Positions 9,130 through 16,487 of a DNA stretch of 64,000 nucleotides are shown piece by piece. The stretch's first letter is position 1. Each line of letters begins with the position of its first letter. The position numbers were made by a program, and so were the translations under genes. The notes below the pieces were generated by a model. That model saw only the letters and a list, made by a program, of their open reading frames with translations. It made no database searches and was not told the origin of the DNA. The stretch comes from an uncultured bacterium. GTDB lineage: Bacteria > Actinomycetota > Coriobacteriia > Coriobacteriales > Coriobacteriaceae. The stretch spans positions 87,576-151,575 of the forward strand of contig CAJMOF010000004.1 in assembly GCA_905215065.1 (NCBI GenBank). Direction: 5' to 3'.

Positions 9130-9285
9130 GTTCCGGCGTTTTACCAAACGCCGGAACCCCTCGACGCTGCGAGCCCGCCGTTTGGCCAATCTGCCGTTCA
9201 ATTTCAAAGGCGCGACCAGAAGGTCAGCGCCTTTTCATTTCACGGCACCTTGGCGCAAACGGCGGGCTCTCGCTGACTTTTGTTC
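9130..9285 (+). ncRNA. Candidate four-stem structured RNA, copy X1
   Basis: P1: 12-bp stem 9130-9141/9146-9157 with loop TACC. P2: CCCGCCGTTTG (9174-9184) with CAAACGGCGGG (9256-9266). P3: TGCCGT (9192-9197) with ACGGCA (9242-9247). P4: 9209-9231, GGCGC and GACC steps with loop AGAA and one bulged A. The unpaired stretches CTCGACGCTGC, CAATC, TTCAA and CACCTTG are shared with the copy at 56139, while every stem differs in sequence but still pairs. Transcription is not shown; the element could also act as DNA. Confidence 0.55.
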
Positions 9286-9342
9286 AACCTGTAGGGACTG
9301 GCTGACGCGGCTCTGTCTGTGGGCACTCGCTGACTTTTGTTC
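9269..9342 (+). repeat. 17-bp direct repeats behind X1
   Basis: CTCGCTGACTTTTGTTC occurs at 9269-9285 and again at 9326-9342, 57 bases apart. The first copy overlaps the 3' edge of the candidate RNA X1, whose partner X2 also ends in a TCGCTG-like sequence. The duplication may mark the element's boundary. Confidence 0.7.
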
Positions 9343-9360
9343 GGCCAGTGAGGTTTAGAG

Positions 9361-9855
9361 CTATTTAAGCGTTGTTAGATAGTTTCTTGCGTTTTCGACG
9401 TTCATTGCTGCGACGGGTGCGCGTGAACAGAGTTTGACATCGTTGGTGACCAGTAGATCCGCCTGAGCGCGTATCGCTGCCGCAATGATTAAATCGTCTT
9501 CGTAATCGCTATGGAGTTCACGCTGCCTGCTCGCCATCCATATGTCGCTCAGGTCACAGGGCACTGGCGTGGCAAGCTGCGACAGCACGTCAAGGCAATC
9601 CCATGCAAGTGATGTCGCCGCCACGGCGGCATCTTGGGAAAGCGAACCATGCTCGCGCCGATACCATGCCTTATGTTCGCTCGAAATCAAATAGAACAGG
9701 TCTTTGGACGATGTCGCCGCATACAGCAAATCCACCTGCGCCGTGCATGCATCGCGTAAAAACTCAATCGCCACCGAACGACCACGTCGTGAGGGAATGA
9801 AGTAATCGAGCCACACGTTGGTGTCAACCAAGATGCGCTTTGGAGCCTCACTCAT
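9361..9855 (-). CDS. PIN-domain ribonuclease toxin
   Basis: A 164-aa PIN-domain protein, probably a toxin of a type II toxin-antitoxin pair that cleaves RNA. The acidic residues expected for metal binding are seen: Asp in VDTNVWLDYF near the N terminus, the acidic cluster SDYEDDLIIAAA, and Asp in LLVTND. The start overlaps the antitoxin gene by 8 bases, so the two are translationally coupled. The cognate antitoxin is RelB/DinJ-like rather than VapB-like, a mixed pairing known from other gut bacteria. Confidence 0.82.
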   Translation of the reverse strand: MSEAPKRILVDTNVWLDYFIPSRRGRSVAIEFLRDACTAQVDLLYAATSSKDLFYLISSEHKAWYRREHGSLSQDAAVAATSLAWDCLDVLSQLATPVPCDLSDIWMASRQRELHSDYEDDLIIAAAIRAQADLLVTNDVKLCSRAPVAAMNVENARNYLTTLK

Positions 9856-10228
9856 AGAGCCAGCTCATCTCCTCGCCGTAGCGATCAGCATAGGCATTCC
9901 GTTTGAGCTCTTCGTCGTCCGATGGCTGAGCCTTGACCATATCGATTCCCGACTCACGGCAAGCGGCAGCGAACAGCTTCGACCCCTGATCCATGAGCTC
10001 GAGCTTACGTTTGGCGGCCTTTTCGCGCTCGCGCTGTTCCGCCCGGGCACGACTGGGCAGCAGGATATCCTCGAGTGCACCGGGGCGATCGGCCAGCGAC
10101 GCTGCAAGCTGCCAGAGCGCTCGCACCGCTTGGCTCGGCGTCATACCGGCCTTGGAGAGAGCAGCGTCCCCACTCCTTTTAAGATCGGCATCGAGACGTA
10201 CGTTGATCTGAGCGGCTGTTGTGGTCAT
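9848..10228 (-). CDS. RelB/DinJ-family antitoxin
   Basis: A 126-aa antitoxin. The N-terminal 50 residues (TTTAAQINVRLDADLKRSGD..GMTPSQAVRALW) form the ribbon-helix-helix typical of RelB/DinJ antitoxins; the C-terminal half is highly charged and probably wraps around the PIN toxin encoded directly downstream. As usual for such modules it should repress its own promoter, and a dyad overlapping a good promoter lies just upstream (10252-10282). RBS AGGAGAG supports the start. Confidence 0.82.
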   Translation of the reverse strand: MTTTAAQINVRLDADLKRSGDAALSKAGMTPSQAVRALWQLAASLADRPGALEDILLPSRARAEQREREKAAKRKLELMDQGSKLFAAACRESGIDMVKAQPSDDEELKRNAYADRYGEEMSWLYE

Positions 10229-10251
10229 GAGCTCTCCTTAATACTTCAAAA

Positions 10252-10282
10252 CTATCATAAAACTCTATGGTAGATGCGTAAA
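10252..10282 (-). promoter_or_regulatory. Toxin-antitoxin promoter with operator dyad
   Basis: On the minus strand a -35 TTTACG (10277-10282) and a -10 TATGAT (10254-10259) are separated by exactly 17 bases. A dyad with arms CTATCATA and TATGGTAG (10252-10273) covers the -10 and most of the spacer. This is the expected site for RHH antitoxin autorepression. Confidence 0.65.
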
Positions 10283-10328
10283 GCATGTATAGCATTTATA
10301 AGCATTAGCCGTACTCTGTACACAAAAG

Positions 10329-10357
10329 GCCGCCGAGGCACACTGCACCTCGGCGGC
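10329..10357 (-). terminator. Terminator hairpin downstream of M18 peptidase
   Basis: Perfect 10-bp stem GCCGCCGAGG / CCTCGGCGGC. On the minus strand it is followed by CTTTTGTG, so it should end transcription of the M18 aminopeptidase gene before the toxin-antitoxin promoter. Confidence 0.75.
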
Positions 10358-10403
10358 TACGCATCACCAATCCAGTTCGGTTTCACCCTTTGCATTTGCC
10401 CGG

Positions 10404-10441
10404 ATAAAACCTGCCAAAATTAACATCCCTTTTTGGCAGGT
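10404..10441 (-). repeat. R-family hairpin repeat, copy R2
   Basis: Stem CCTGCCAAAA / TTTTTGGCAGG, with the loop slightly altered (TTAACATCCC). It ends at the base before the stop codon of the M18 aminopeptidase gene. Read in the gene's direction it ends GGCAGGTTTTAT. Confidence 0.85.
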
Positions 10442-11827
10442 TTAGAGCTCCACGCTTTCGGCTCCGTTGATATGGAGGTTGCGCTCGTAGAAGGCGGTGA
10501 GGGCGCGGATGGCGTACATCACGTCGCGCACGCCGCCGGTCTCGTAGCTCGAGTGCATGGCAAGCTGCGGCAGGCCCACGTCCACGGCATGCATGCTCGC
10601 CTGCATGTTCGACAGGTTGCCGAGCGTGGAGCCACCCGCCATATCGCTCTTGTTTGCGAAGGCCTGCGTGGGTACGTCAGTGTCATCGCAGATGGCCTGG
10701 AACACCGCGCGACTAAAGGCATCGGTGCAGTAGTGCTGGTTGGCGGCCTCCTTGATGACGATGCCGCCGTTGAGCACAACCTGGTTGCGGGCGTCGCACT
10801 TCTCGGCGTGGTTGGGGTGCACGGCATGCGCGTTGTCGCAGCTCACGAGCATCGAAGCGGCAAGCGCACGGTGGTACGACTCGTCGTCAAAGCCCAGCGA
10901 GCCGTTAATGCGGCGCAGTGCATCGGCCAAGAACGTCGACATGGCGCCCTGCTTGGTCTCGGAGCCAACCTCCTCATTATCAAAGCAGCAGAAGACCGAA
11001 ACGTCGTGCGCGTTCTCGGCACCCAAAAATGCCTGCAGCGAGGTGTAGGCGCAGGCCAGGTCGTCGAGCTTGGGCGTCGAGATAAACTCGTCGGCCCAGC
11101 CCCAAATGCGCGCATCCTGACGATTGACCAGGAACAGATCGCGGCCCAAAATTTGCTCGGGCTCAACGTCCAGTTCGTCGGCGATCAGGGCGTCAAAATC
11201 TCCCTGCTTAAGGTCACCGGCGCTGATGAGCGGGCACAGGTCGACGGCGCGATTGGGAGCAAAGCCCTCGTTAACGCCGCGGTTCATATGGATAGCAAGG
11301 CTCGGGATAATAGCGACCTCGCGCTCGGTGGCAAGCAGACGACTCTCGATACGGTCGCCCTCGCGTACCAACACGCGGCCCGCGAGTGCCAGCGGACGAT
11401 CGAACCAGGTGTAGTCGATCATGCCGCCGTAGGCCTCGGTGTTCAGGCGCAGCGTCTCGCCCGCGCCGTCAAGCTCAGGCACGGCCTTGACCTTAAACGT
11501 CGGCGAATCGCTGTGCGACGCCGTGAGCTGAAAATGATAGTCGCCGGCAACGCCGTCCTCGCCCCACGTAGCAGCCAGGTCCTCGCCCACCTTAAAGGCA
11601 ACAACGCTCGAGGTATTGCGCTGCGTGTAATAACGCCCGCCTGGTTCGATGTCCCACGCCGCATTCTCGGGCAGGTAGGTAAAGCCCGCCTCGTCGAGCT
11701 CGGCCATAATGGTCGCCGCCGTATGGAACATGCTGGGGCATGCCTCGATAAAGTCGATAAGGTCGTTGGCGGCCTCGATATCATCGGCCGTCACATGCGC
11801 GCGCTCGGGCGTTTCCTGATCCGTCAT
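10442..11827 (-). CDS. M18 family aminopeptidase
   Basis: A 461-aa metalloaminopeptidase of family M18 (aspartyl-aminopeptidase type), a cytosolic zinc exopeptidase acting on peptides with N-terminal acidic residues. Zinc-site landmarks are ASHSDSPTFK near residue 90, CFDNEEVGSETKQGA near 270, and MAGGSTLG followed by MHSSYETGG near the C terminus. The start at 11827 has AAAGGGGAGAG upstream; the frame continues to 11938 without an RBS. A terminator-like R2 repeat abuts the stop. Confidence 0.88.
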   Translation of the reverse strand: MTDQETPERAHVTADDIEAANDLIDFIEACPSMFHTAATIMAELDEAGFTYLPENAAWDIEPGGRYYTQRNTSSVVAFKVGEDLAATWGEDGVAGDYHFQLTASHSDSPTFKVKAVPELDGAGETLRLNTEAYGGMIDYTWFDRPLALAGRVLVREGDRIESRLLATEREVAIIPSLAIHMNRGVNEGFAPNRAVDLCPLISAGDLKQGDFDALIADELDVEPEQILGRDLFLVNRQDARIWGWADEFISTPKLDDLACAYTSLQAFLGAENAHDVSVFCCFDNEEVGSETKQGAMSTFLADALRRINGSLGFDDESYHRALAASMLVSCDNAHAVHPNHAEKCDARNQVVLNGGIVIKEAANQHYCTDAFSRAVFQAICDDTDVPTQAFANKSDMAGGSTLGNLSNMQASMHAVDVGLPQLAMHSSYETGGVRDVMYAIRALTAFYERNLHINGAESVEL

Positions 11828-11988
11828 GCTCTCCCCTTTCGCTGGGTTGATGGTCCCCTCCAGCATACCCCGCCGCGCCAGTGCCGTGCCTTTCATTCCA
11901 TGTTTAATCCCGCGCCGCTCGCCAAGTTGAGCCATCATGCCCGCACTCCTTTTGCGACAATTACGCTAACAGGACGAAAGGAGCCGTC

Positions 11989-13074
11989 ATGAAGCCACGT
12001 AACATTGCCATCGCCTGCGGTGTCGCGGGAGTCGCCGTCGGCCTTGCCGCTGCCACCGGCACCGTTTATCACAAACAAATCAAGTCCGCCGCGTCACTCA
12101 AACGCTTGACCGGCTACACGGATGGCTATGACCTGTACGCAATCGACATTGCCTACGACTACGATCTTGATCGCATCATTGCCGCTGGCGTGCGCGACGA
12201 CCAGGCCTACATCGATGCCGTGGTGGCGCAGGTGCTGCCCGGTGTGCCGGCACATGTCCAGGCGCCCCAGTTTGCCTGCAGCGCTTTTGTCGCCGTAGAT
12301 GCCGAAGGCCGCGTGCGCACCGGTCGCAATTACGACTTTAAGGACGACACCTCGGCGCTGCTGGTGCGCAATCACCCACGCGGCGGTTATGCCTCCATCG
12401 GGTTTACCGCCCTTAACAACCTGGGCGATAACACTCCGCTCGACTCCGTCGCCGGACGCGCCGCCGCACTCATGGGCCCGTTTGGCCAGCTCGACGGTGT
12501 TAACGAGTGCGGCGTGTCCATTGCCGTACTCACCCTGGATTCCAAGCCCTGTGACCAGGACACGCAACGCCCCGTCATCAATACCTCGCTCGCCATCCGT
12601 CTGGCGCTCGACCGTGCCACCACCACGCAAGAGGCCGTCGACCTGCTTTCCGCCTACGACATGCACGCCATGGCAGGACGCGATTACCACTTCTTTATCA
12701 ACGACGCCGCCGGTGACGCGCGCGTAGTAGAGTGGGATCCGCGCGATCCGGACCGCGCTTTCAAAGCGACTCCTGTACGCCAGGTTACAAACTTCTACGC
12801 CTGCTATGGCGACGAAGTGCTGCCCAACCAAAAGAATGGCGAGCTGGGCCATGGTAAAGAGCGCGCCGTCGCAATCGCCGATGTCCTCGACGCCCATGCC
12901 GGCGCCCAAGACGAGGCAGTCGCTTGGAAGGCCCTTCGCGCTGCGGCGCAAGAGCCCAATCCGGAAGACATCACCAGCAATACGCAATGGTCGGTCGTCT
13001 TTGACAATACCGAGCCCGCTGCCGCCATCACGCTGCGCCGCCACTGGGGCAACGTCGATGCCTTCGCACTGTAA
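11989..13074 (+). CDS. Linear amide C-N hydrolase (Ntn / choloylglycine hydrolase-like)
   Basis: A 361-aa protein of the C45/C59 N-terminal-nucleophile clan, which cleaves linear amide bonds. A hydrophobic N-terminal segment (about residues 6-24, Ala/Gly/Val rich) looks like a signal anchor. The probable nucleophile is the Cys of FACSAFVAVD near residue 92, followed by the clan landmark GRNYDF and an Asn in ALNNLG. Activation would need cleavage before the Cys. The substrate is unknown: bile-salt, N-acyl amino acid or penicillin amides are all possible. RBS AAAGGAG. Confidence 0.75.
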   Translation: MKPRNIAIACGVAGVAVGLAAATGTVYHKQIKSAASLKRLTGYTDGYDLYAIDIAYDYDLDRIIAAGVRDDQAYIDAVVAQVLPGVPAHVQAPQFACSAFVAVDAEGRVRTGRNYDFKDDTSALLVRNHPRGGYASIGFTALNNLGDNTPLDSVAGRAAALMGPFGQLDGVNECGVSIAVLTLDSKPCDQDTQRPVINTSLAIRLALDRATTTQEAVDLLSAYDMHAMAGRDYHFFINDAAGDARVVEWDPRDPDRAFKATPVRQVTNFYACYGDEVLPNQKNGELGHGKERAVAIADVLDAHAGAQDEAVAWKALRAAAQEPNPEDITSNTQWSVVFDNTEPAAAITLRRHWGNVDAFAL

Positions 13075-13140
13075 GGAGCCAGGCCCGTCGACCTTACGTT
13101 CCCTGGCGTTGCTTGCATTTCCATACGCTTGAGCTAACAC

Positions 13141-13176
13141 GTTTTACCCCCGTATCAACAGTGTGCGGGGGTAAAC
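13141..13176. terminator. Hairpin between amide hydrolase and pfkA
   Basis: Arms GTTTTACCCCCG and CGGGGGTAAAC pair around a 13-base loop, 66 bases after the amide hydrolase stop. Only a weak T-rich tail follows (TTAT), so it may be a terminator or a leader hairpin of the phosphofructokinase gene. Confidence 0.5.
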
Positions 13177-13213
13177 TTATGCGCATGTTATAACTTGCCC
13201 GGAAGGATTCATC

Positions 13214-14293
13214 ATGCTTAGGATCGGTCTTCTTACCAGTGGCGGCGACTGCCAAGCGCTCAACGCCACCATGCGCGGCATCGTCAAAACGCTTATGACC
13301 AATAGCGAAGAACCTATCGAGATCTACGGTTTTGAGGACGGCTACCAGGGCCTTATCTACAGCAGGTTCCGCGTCATGACGCCCGCCGATTTTAGCGGTA
13401 TCCTCACCCGCGGCGGCACCATCCTGGGCACGAGCCGCACGCCGTTCAAGCGTCTGGATACCCCCGAGGCCGATGGTGTCGAGAAGGTGCCCGCGATGGT
13501 CCACACCTATCACAAGCTGCAGCTCGACTGCCTGTTTATGCTGGGCGGCAACGGATCCACCAAGACCGCCAACCGCCTGCGCGAAGAGGGCCTCAACGTT
13601 ATCGCCCTGCCCAAGACCATCGACAACGACACCTGGGGCACCGAGTTGACGTTTGGCTTTACGAGCGCCATCGACGTCGCCACCAAGTGCATCGACGACA
13701 TCCACACCACTGCCTCGAGTCACGGCCGCGTGTTTGTCATCGAGATCATGGGCCACAAGGTCGGTTGGATTCCGCTGTATGCCGGCGTCGCGGGCGGCGC
13801 GGACGTCATCCTGATTCCCGAGATCCCTTACGACATGGATAACGTCATCAAGACCATCGAGCATCGCATGGAGACCGGCAGCCGCTTTACCATCGTGGCC
13901 GTCGCCGAGGGCGCTATCTCCAAGGAGGACGCGGCGCTGTCCAAAAAGGAGTACAAGAAAAAGCTCGCTGAGCGCACGAGCCCGTCGATTGTCTACGACA
14001 TCGCCAAGGAGATCGAGGCCAAGACCGGTCGCGAGACCCGCGTCGCCATCCCCGGCCACACGCAGCGCGGCGGCCAGCCCGACGCCCAGGACCGCATCTT
14101 TGCGACCCAGTGCGGCGTCGAGGCAGCGCTCGGCTGCCTACGCGGCGAGTTTGGCTACATGATTGCCCTGCGCGACGGCAAGATGTGCCACATGCCGCTC
14201 GAGGAGGTCGCCGGCAAGCTCAAATATGTCGACCCCCAGAGCGATCTGGTGCGCGAGGCCAAGGCGTTGGGCATCAGCTTCGGCGACGAATAG
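13214..14293 (+). CDS. pfkA: 6-phosphofructokinase
   Basis: A 359-aa phosphofructokinase for the committed step of glycolysis. The N terminus IGLLTSGGDCQALNA is the nucleotide-phosphate loop. The substrate-defining residues are GGNGS at 111-115 (Gly where PPi enzymes have Asp) and Lys134 in PKTIDND, a combination typical of ATP-dependent group III enzymes of Actinobacteria and Clostridia. It is therefore more likely ATP- than PPi-dependent. RBS GGAAGG. The last codons and stop form part of an inverted repeat with 14456-14470. Confidence 0.9.
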   Translation: MLRIGLLTSGGDCQALNATMRGIVKTLMTNSEEPIEIYGFEDGYQGLIYSRFRVMTPADFSGILTRGGTILGTSRTPFKRLDTPEADGVEKVPAMVHTYHKLQLDCLFMLGGNGSTKTANRLREEGLNVIALPKTIDNDTWGTELTFGFTSAIDVATKCIDDIHTTASSHGRVFVIEIMGHKVGWIPLYAGVAGGADVILIPEIPYDMDNVIKTIEHRMETGSRFTIVAVAEGAISKEDAALSKKEYKKKLAERTSPSIVYDIAKEIEAKTGRETRVAIPGHTQRGGQPDAQDRIFATQCGVEAALGCLRGEFGYMIALRDGKMCHMPLEEVAGKLKYVDPQSDLVREAKALGISFGDE

Positions 14294-14470
14294 CCTCGGT
14301 TGGAACCACCCCCCATCGGAGGCCCCAGGGCTTACCTCCCAAATCGTCCTCGGACATGTCAAGACCCCGCCGTGCGCTTCGCGCGGCGGGGTCCTTCCGT
14401 CCTGCGGAAAGATTTGGGAGGTAAGCCCTGGGGCCTCCTGCGGTAACTAGGGAGGCCGAGGCTATTCGTC
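14285..14470 (+). repeat. Long-hairpin element A
   Basis: Main arms 14318-14345 and 14411-14438 are perfect 28-mers. Inside lie the family boxes GTCCTCGGACATG (14346-14358) and CGTCCTGCGGAAA (14398-14410). The inner stem GACCCCGCCG / CGGCGGGGTC closes on TGCGCTTCGCG. A further outer 15-bp pair, 14285-14299 with 14456-14470, includes the last two codons and stop of pfkA. After the right arm comes CTGCGGTAACT, a flank shared with element C. Confidence 0.85.
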
Positions 14471-14686
14471 TTCTTGCTGCAAGTGCGTGGGCTGAGATTT
14501 TGGGATGTTGCAGGCTCTTAGCTGAGAGTAGCACTGACATTTGTCCTGAAATGGCTGGTCGTTAGGGGTTGCTACCGGTAGTTGCGGTAGGGTTGGGGCA
14601 GATTCTAACTAGAAATGGTGGTCGCTACCGGTTGTTCTCGGCATACTCGGCTCATTCGATTCGACCATCAAACGAAAGGAACCACC

Positions 14687-15607
14687 ATGGATCTTGCGAT
14701 GGCACAGCGCCTCGTCGATCGCCGCAAGGCTGCCGGGCTTTCTCAGGAGGCGCTTGCCGCCCAGCTGGGTGTGAGTCGTCAGGCTGTCAGTAAATGGGAG
14801 CGCAGCGAGTCCTCACCCGATACCGATAACCTCATTGCGCTCGCCGCGCTGTATGACGTGTCGTTGGACGAGCTGTTATATGGGGAGGCGGCCAACGATG
14901 CCGACGACCTGGAGGACGGTAGCGCCGACACCGAGACGGCGGATGTGGCTGACGAGGCCGAGGATTCTGCCGAGCACGCCGATTGCGGCGACAAACCACT
15001 TGTCGATATTTCCCTCGCGCGCGGTATCCACGTCATTGATCCCAATAAAGGCGAGGAAGTCCATGTTGGTTGGAGCGGCATCCATGTGACCAACGAGCGC
15101 AGGGGCGAAGAGGTGCATGTGGGGCCGGACGGCGTGCATATCGATACGCTTGAGGACGATGGACATAGCGTACGCACCAATGACGACGGCACCGTCACCA
15201 TCGACGGCGAGACGTTTTCCAGCTGGAAGGAAGCACACGACAAGCTCGACCATCATGGCAAGCATTTCCACACCAAGGTCGGACGTGCATGGAACAAATT
15301 CCCCTTCCCCGCACTTGTCACTCTCGCCTATCTGGTGCTCGGCATTGTCTACGGCGCATGGGGCATGGGGCTTTTCCTCGTCTTTCTGGTTCCCGTCTAC
15401 TACGCGATTGGTGACTTCATCGATCGGCGCCACCTGTCTAAGCTGATCGAGGCCATCTACCCGGCAGCCGCCATCGCTTGGTTCCTCTACATGTGGCTCT
15501 GTTTGGGACAGCCCCATCCTGCATGGATCATCCTCATCACGATTCCCGTCATAAAGGCGCTCATGCGCTGGTGCCGCAAACAATGGAAGCACCGCAAACA
15601 GGCCTAA
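14687..15607 (+). CDS. XRE-family regulator with membrane C-terminal domain
   Basis: A 306-aa protein. Residues 1-65 are a Cro/C1 helix-turn-helix (AGLSQEALAAQLGVSRQAVSKWERSESSPD). An acidic linker follows, then an internal near-repeat (EEVHVGWSGIHV, EEVHVGPDGVHI). Residues about 205-300 hold three hydrophobic segments ending in a basic tail. A membrane-tethered transcription factor sensing the envelope is the natural reading. The ATG at 14687 with AAAGGAACC upstream is preferred over the longer frame from 14615. Confidence 0.8.
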   Translation: MDLAMAQRLVDRRKAAGLSQEALAAQLGVSRQAVSKWERSESSPDTDNLIALAALYDVSLDELLYGEAANDADDLEDGSADTETADVADEAEDSAEHADCGDKPLVDISLARGIHVIDPNKGEEVHVGWSGIHVTNERRGEEVHVGPDGVHIDTLEDDGHSVRTNDDGTVTIDGETFSSWKEAHDKLDHHGKHFHTKVGRAWNKFPFPALVTLAYLVLGIVYGAWGMGLFLVFLVPVYYAIGDFIDRRHLSKLIEAIYPAAAIAWFLYMWLCLGQPHPAWIILITIPVIKALMRWCRKQWKHRKQA

Positions 15608-15650
15608 CACGCTCCGACCCACCAGCACCCAACCACCCCCGCCCTTCTCC

Positions 15651-15721
15651 TAAGTTGCGGTGAGATAGGGACTGTTTTGAAGCTCCAAAGCGCCAAACAG
15701 TCCGTATATCACCGCAACTTA
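15651..15721. repeat. Y-family inverted repeat, copy Y1
   Basis: Perfect outer arms TAAGTTGCGGTGA / TCACCGCAACTTA (15651-15663, 15709-15721) with an inner pair GGACTGTTTTG / CAAACAGTCC. The outer arm and the CTGTTT inner arm recur at 36698-36765. It lies in the gap after the XRE gene; no coding is seen from 15608 to 16050. Confidence 0.8.
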
Positions 15722-15782
15722 CAAACAACTGGGTCAGTTCCGGCACGGAGATTAGCATTGAGCTGACCGCGCGCCACGAAAA

Positions 15783-15922
15783 GGGGCCATCTACTACGTT
15801 TAACTCGATGGGGCCAACCATGACCGCCTTTTTCGAAAATCGACAGGCCTTCTACCTGCGGTTTTATTTTTCGTTTTCCCGGCATGGTTGAGGGTATCCA
15901 ATTAAACGTAGTAGATAGGCCC
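15783..15922. repeat. W-family inverted repeat, copy W3
   Basis: Outer arms ATCTACTACGTTTAA (15789-15803) and its perfect complement (15902-15916), extended by GGGGCC/GGCCC. The inner pair AACCATG / CATGGTT lies at 15816-15822 and 15883-15889. The conserved motif ACCTGCGGTTTTAT is at 15854-15867. Two other copies (57343 and 61760) share that motif but not the arms. Confidence 0.8.
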
Positions 15923-16050
15923 GTTTTGTGGCATACGACCCATTCAAGCCCAATCTCGAAGGCTAAAGAGAGCCTCTCATCCACGCCTGTGAGCGAAAAC
16001 CAAATAGAATGAAAGGCAAATGGAAAGCCCGTTTGACGAGTGGAGGACAT

Positions 16051-16371
16051 ATGCGCGACGTAGCCGAAAGCGACTGGAAGCTATTTAAGAAAATGCTTCC
16101 TCAATGGCAAGAACGTTATATGGAAAAGCTCATCGCCCAGTACGTTGAGATGCTGAACGGCGACAGCGAAGCGTCCAGTAGATTTTGGACACTAGAAGAG
16201 CGCCTCAATAGAGACAAGCTGTCCTCAGGCGTAATTGCAAACGACATTCGCCGCAGCACAATGCACCGCGAGATAGCCAATTTGCTTATCGACAGCGTGA
16301 TCACCCTTGACGACCTTGACGGTTTTACCGAGGACATTAAGAGCTATGCGCAACACTGGATTGGCCAGTAA
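16051..16371 (+). CDS. Small helical protein of unknown function
   Basis: A 106-aa acidic, mostly helical protein (DWKLFKKMLPQWQERYMEKL..EMLNGD..FWTLEERL..ITLDDLDGFTEDI). It resembles small uncharacterised proteins common in gut Firmicutes and Actinobacteria that are sometimes mislabelled as multidrug transporters; it has no membrane segment. GGAGG at 16042-16046 supports the start at 16051 over a longer frame from 16009. It stands alone downstream of two large inverted repeats. Confidence 0.65.
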   Translation: MRDVAESDWKLFKKMLPQWQERYMEKLIAQYVEMLNGDSEASSRFWTLEERLNRDKLSSGVIANDIRRSTMHREIANLLIDSVITLDDLDGFTEDIKSYAQHWIGQ

Positions 16372-16404
16372 GAGCACTGAACGACAGACATCCCCAGCAA
16401 AACG

Positions 16405-16446
16405 GGGCGAACGCCGGGCCACCTAATGGTTGTCCGGCGTTCGCCC
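16405..16446. terminator. Bidirectional terminator-like hairpin
   Basis: A perfect 13-bp stem GGGCGAACGCCGG / CCGGCGTTCGCCC lies in the convergent gap between the small helical protein and the ABC permease. The R3 repeat follows two bases later. The position and strength suggest termination from both sides. Confidence 0.65.
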
Positions 16447-16447
16447 A

Positions 16448-16487
16448 GATAAAACCTGCCAAAATAAACCTGTCCCTTTTTGGCAGG
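16448..16487 (-). repeat. R-family hairpin repeat, copy R3
   Basis: Canonical copy: CCTGCCAAAA, loop TAAACCTGTCCC, TTTTTGGCAGG. It ends at the base before the stop codon of the ABC permease gene. Confidence 0.9.

Noticed and set aside
10433..11992. A 519-codon plus-strand frame opposite the M18 aminopeptidase gene
   Set aside because: The minus-strand frame has clear M18 zinc-site motifs and an RBS; the plus-strand translation is a His/Arg/Val-rich shadow typical of GC-rich antisense frames. The same applies to the long frames at 38956-40422, 45380-47338, 16740-18749 and 34182-35741.
13214..14293. Pyrophosphate-dependent phosphofructokinase
   Set aside because: Lys134 of PKTIDND is shared with PPi enzymes, but the position that is Asp in those enzymes is Gly here (GGNGS), which favours ATP. 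The Asn in that motif is, as far as I recall, common in clostridial relatives and not an oddity.
14315..14440. Long hairpin elements as ordinary Rho-independent terminators
   Set aside because: They lack T-tracts, are far longer than needed, contain conserved unpaired boxes and occur in both orientations relative to the nearest gene. Ordinary terminators in this window are short and clearly T-tailed.
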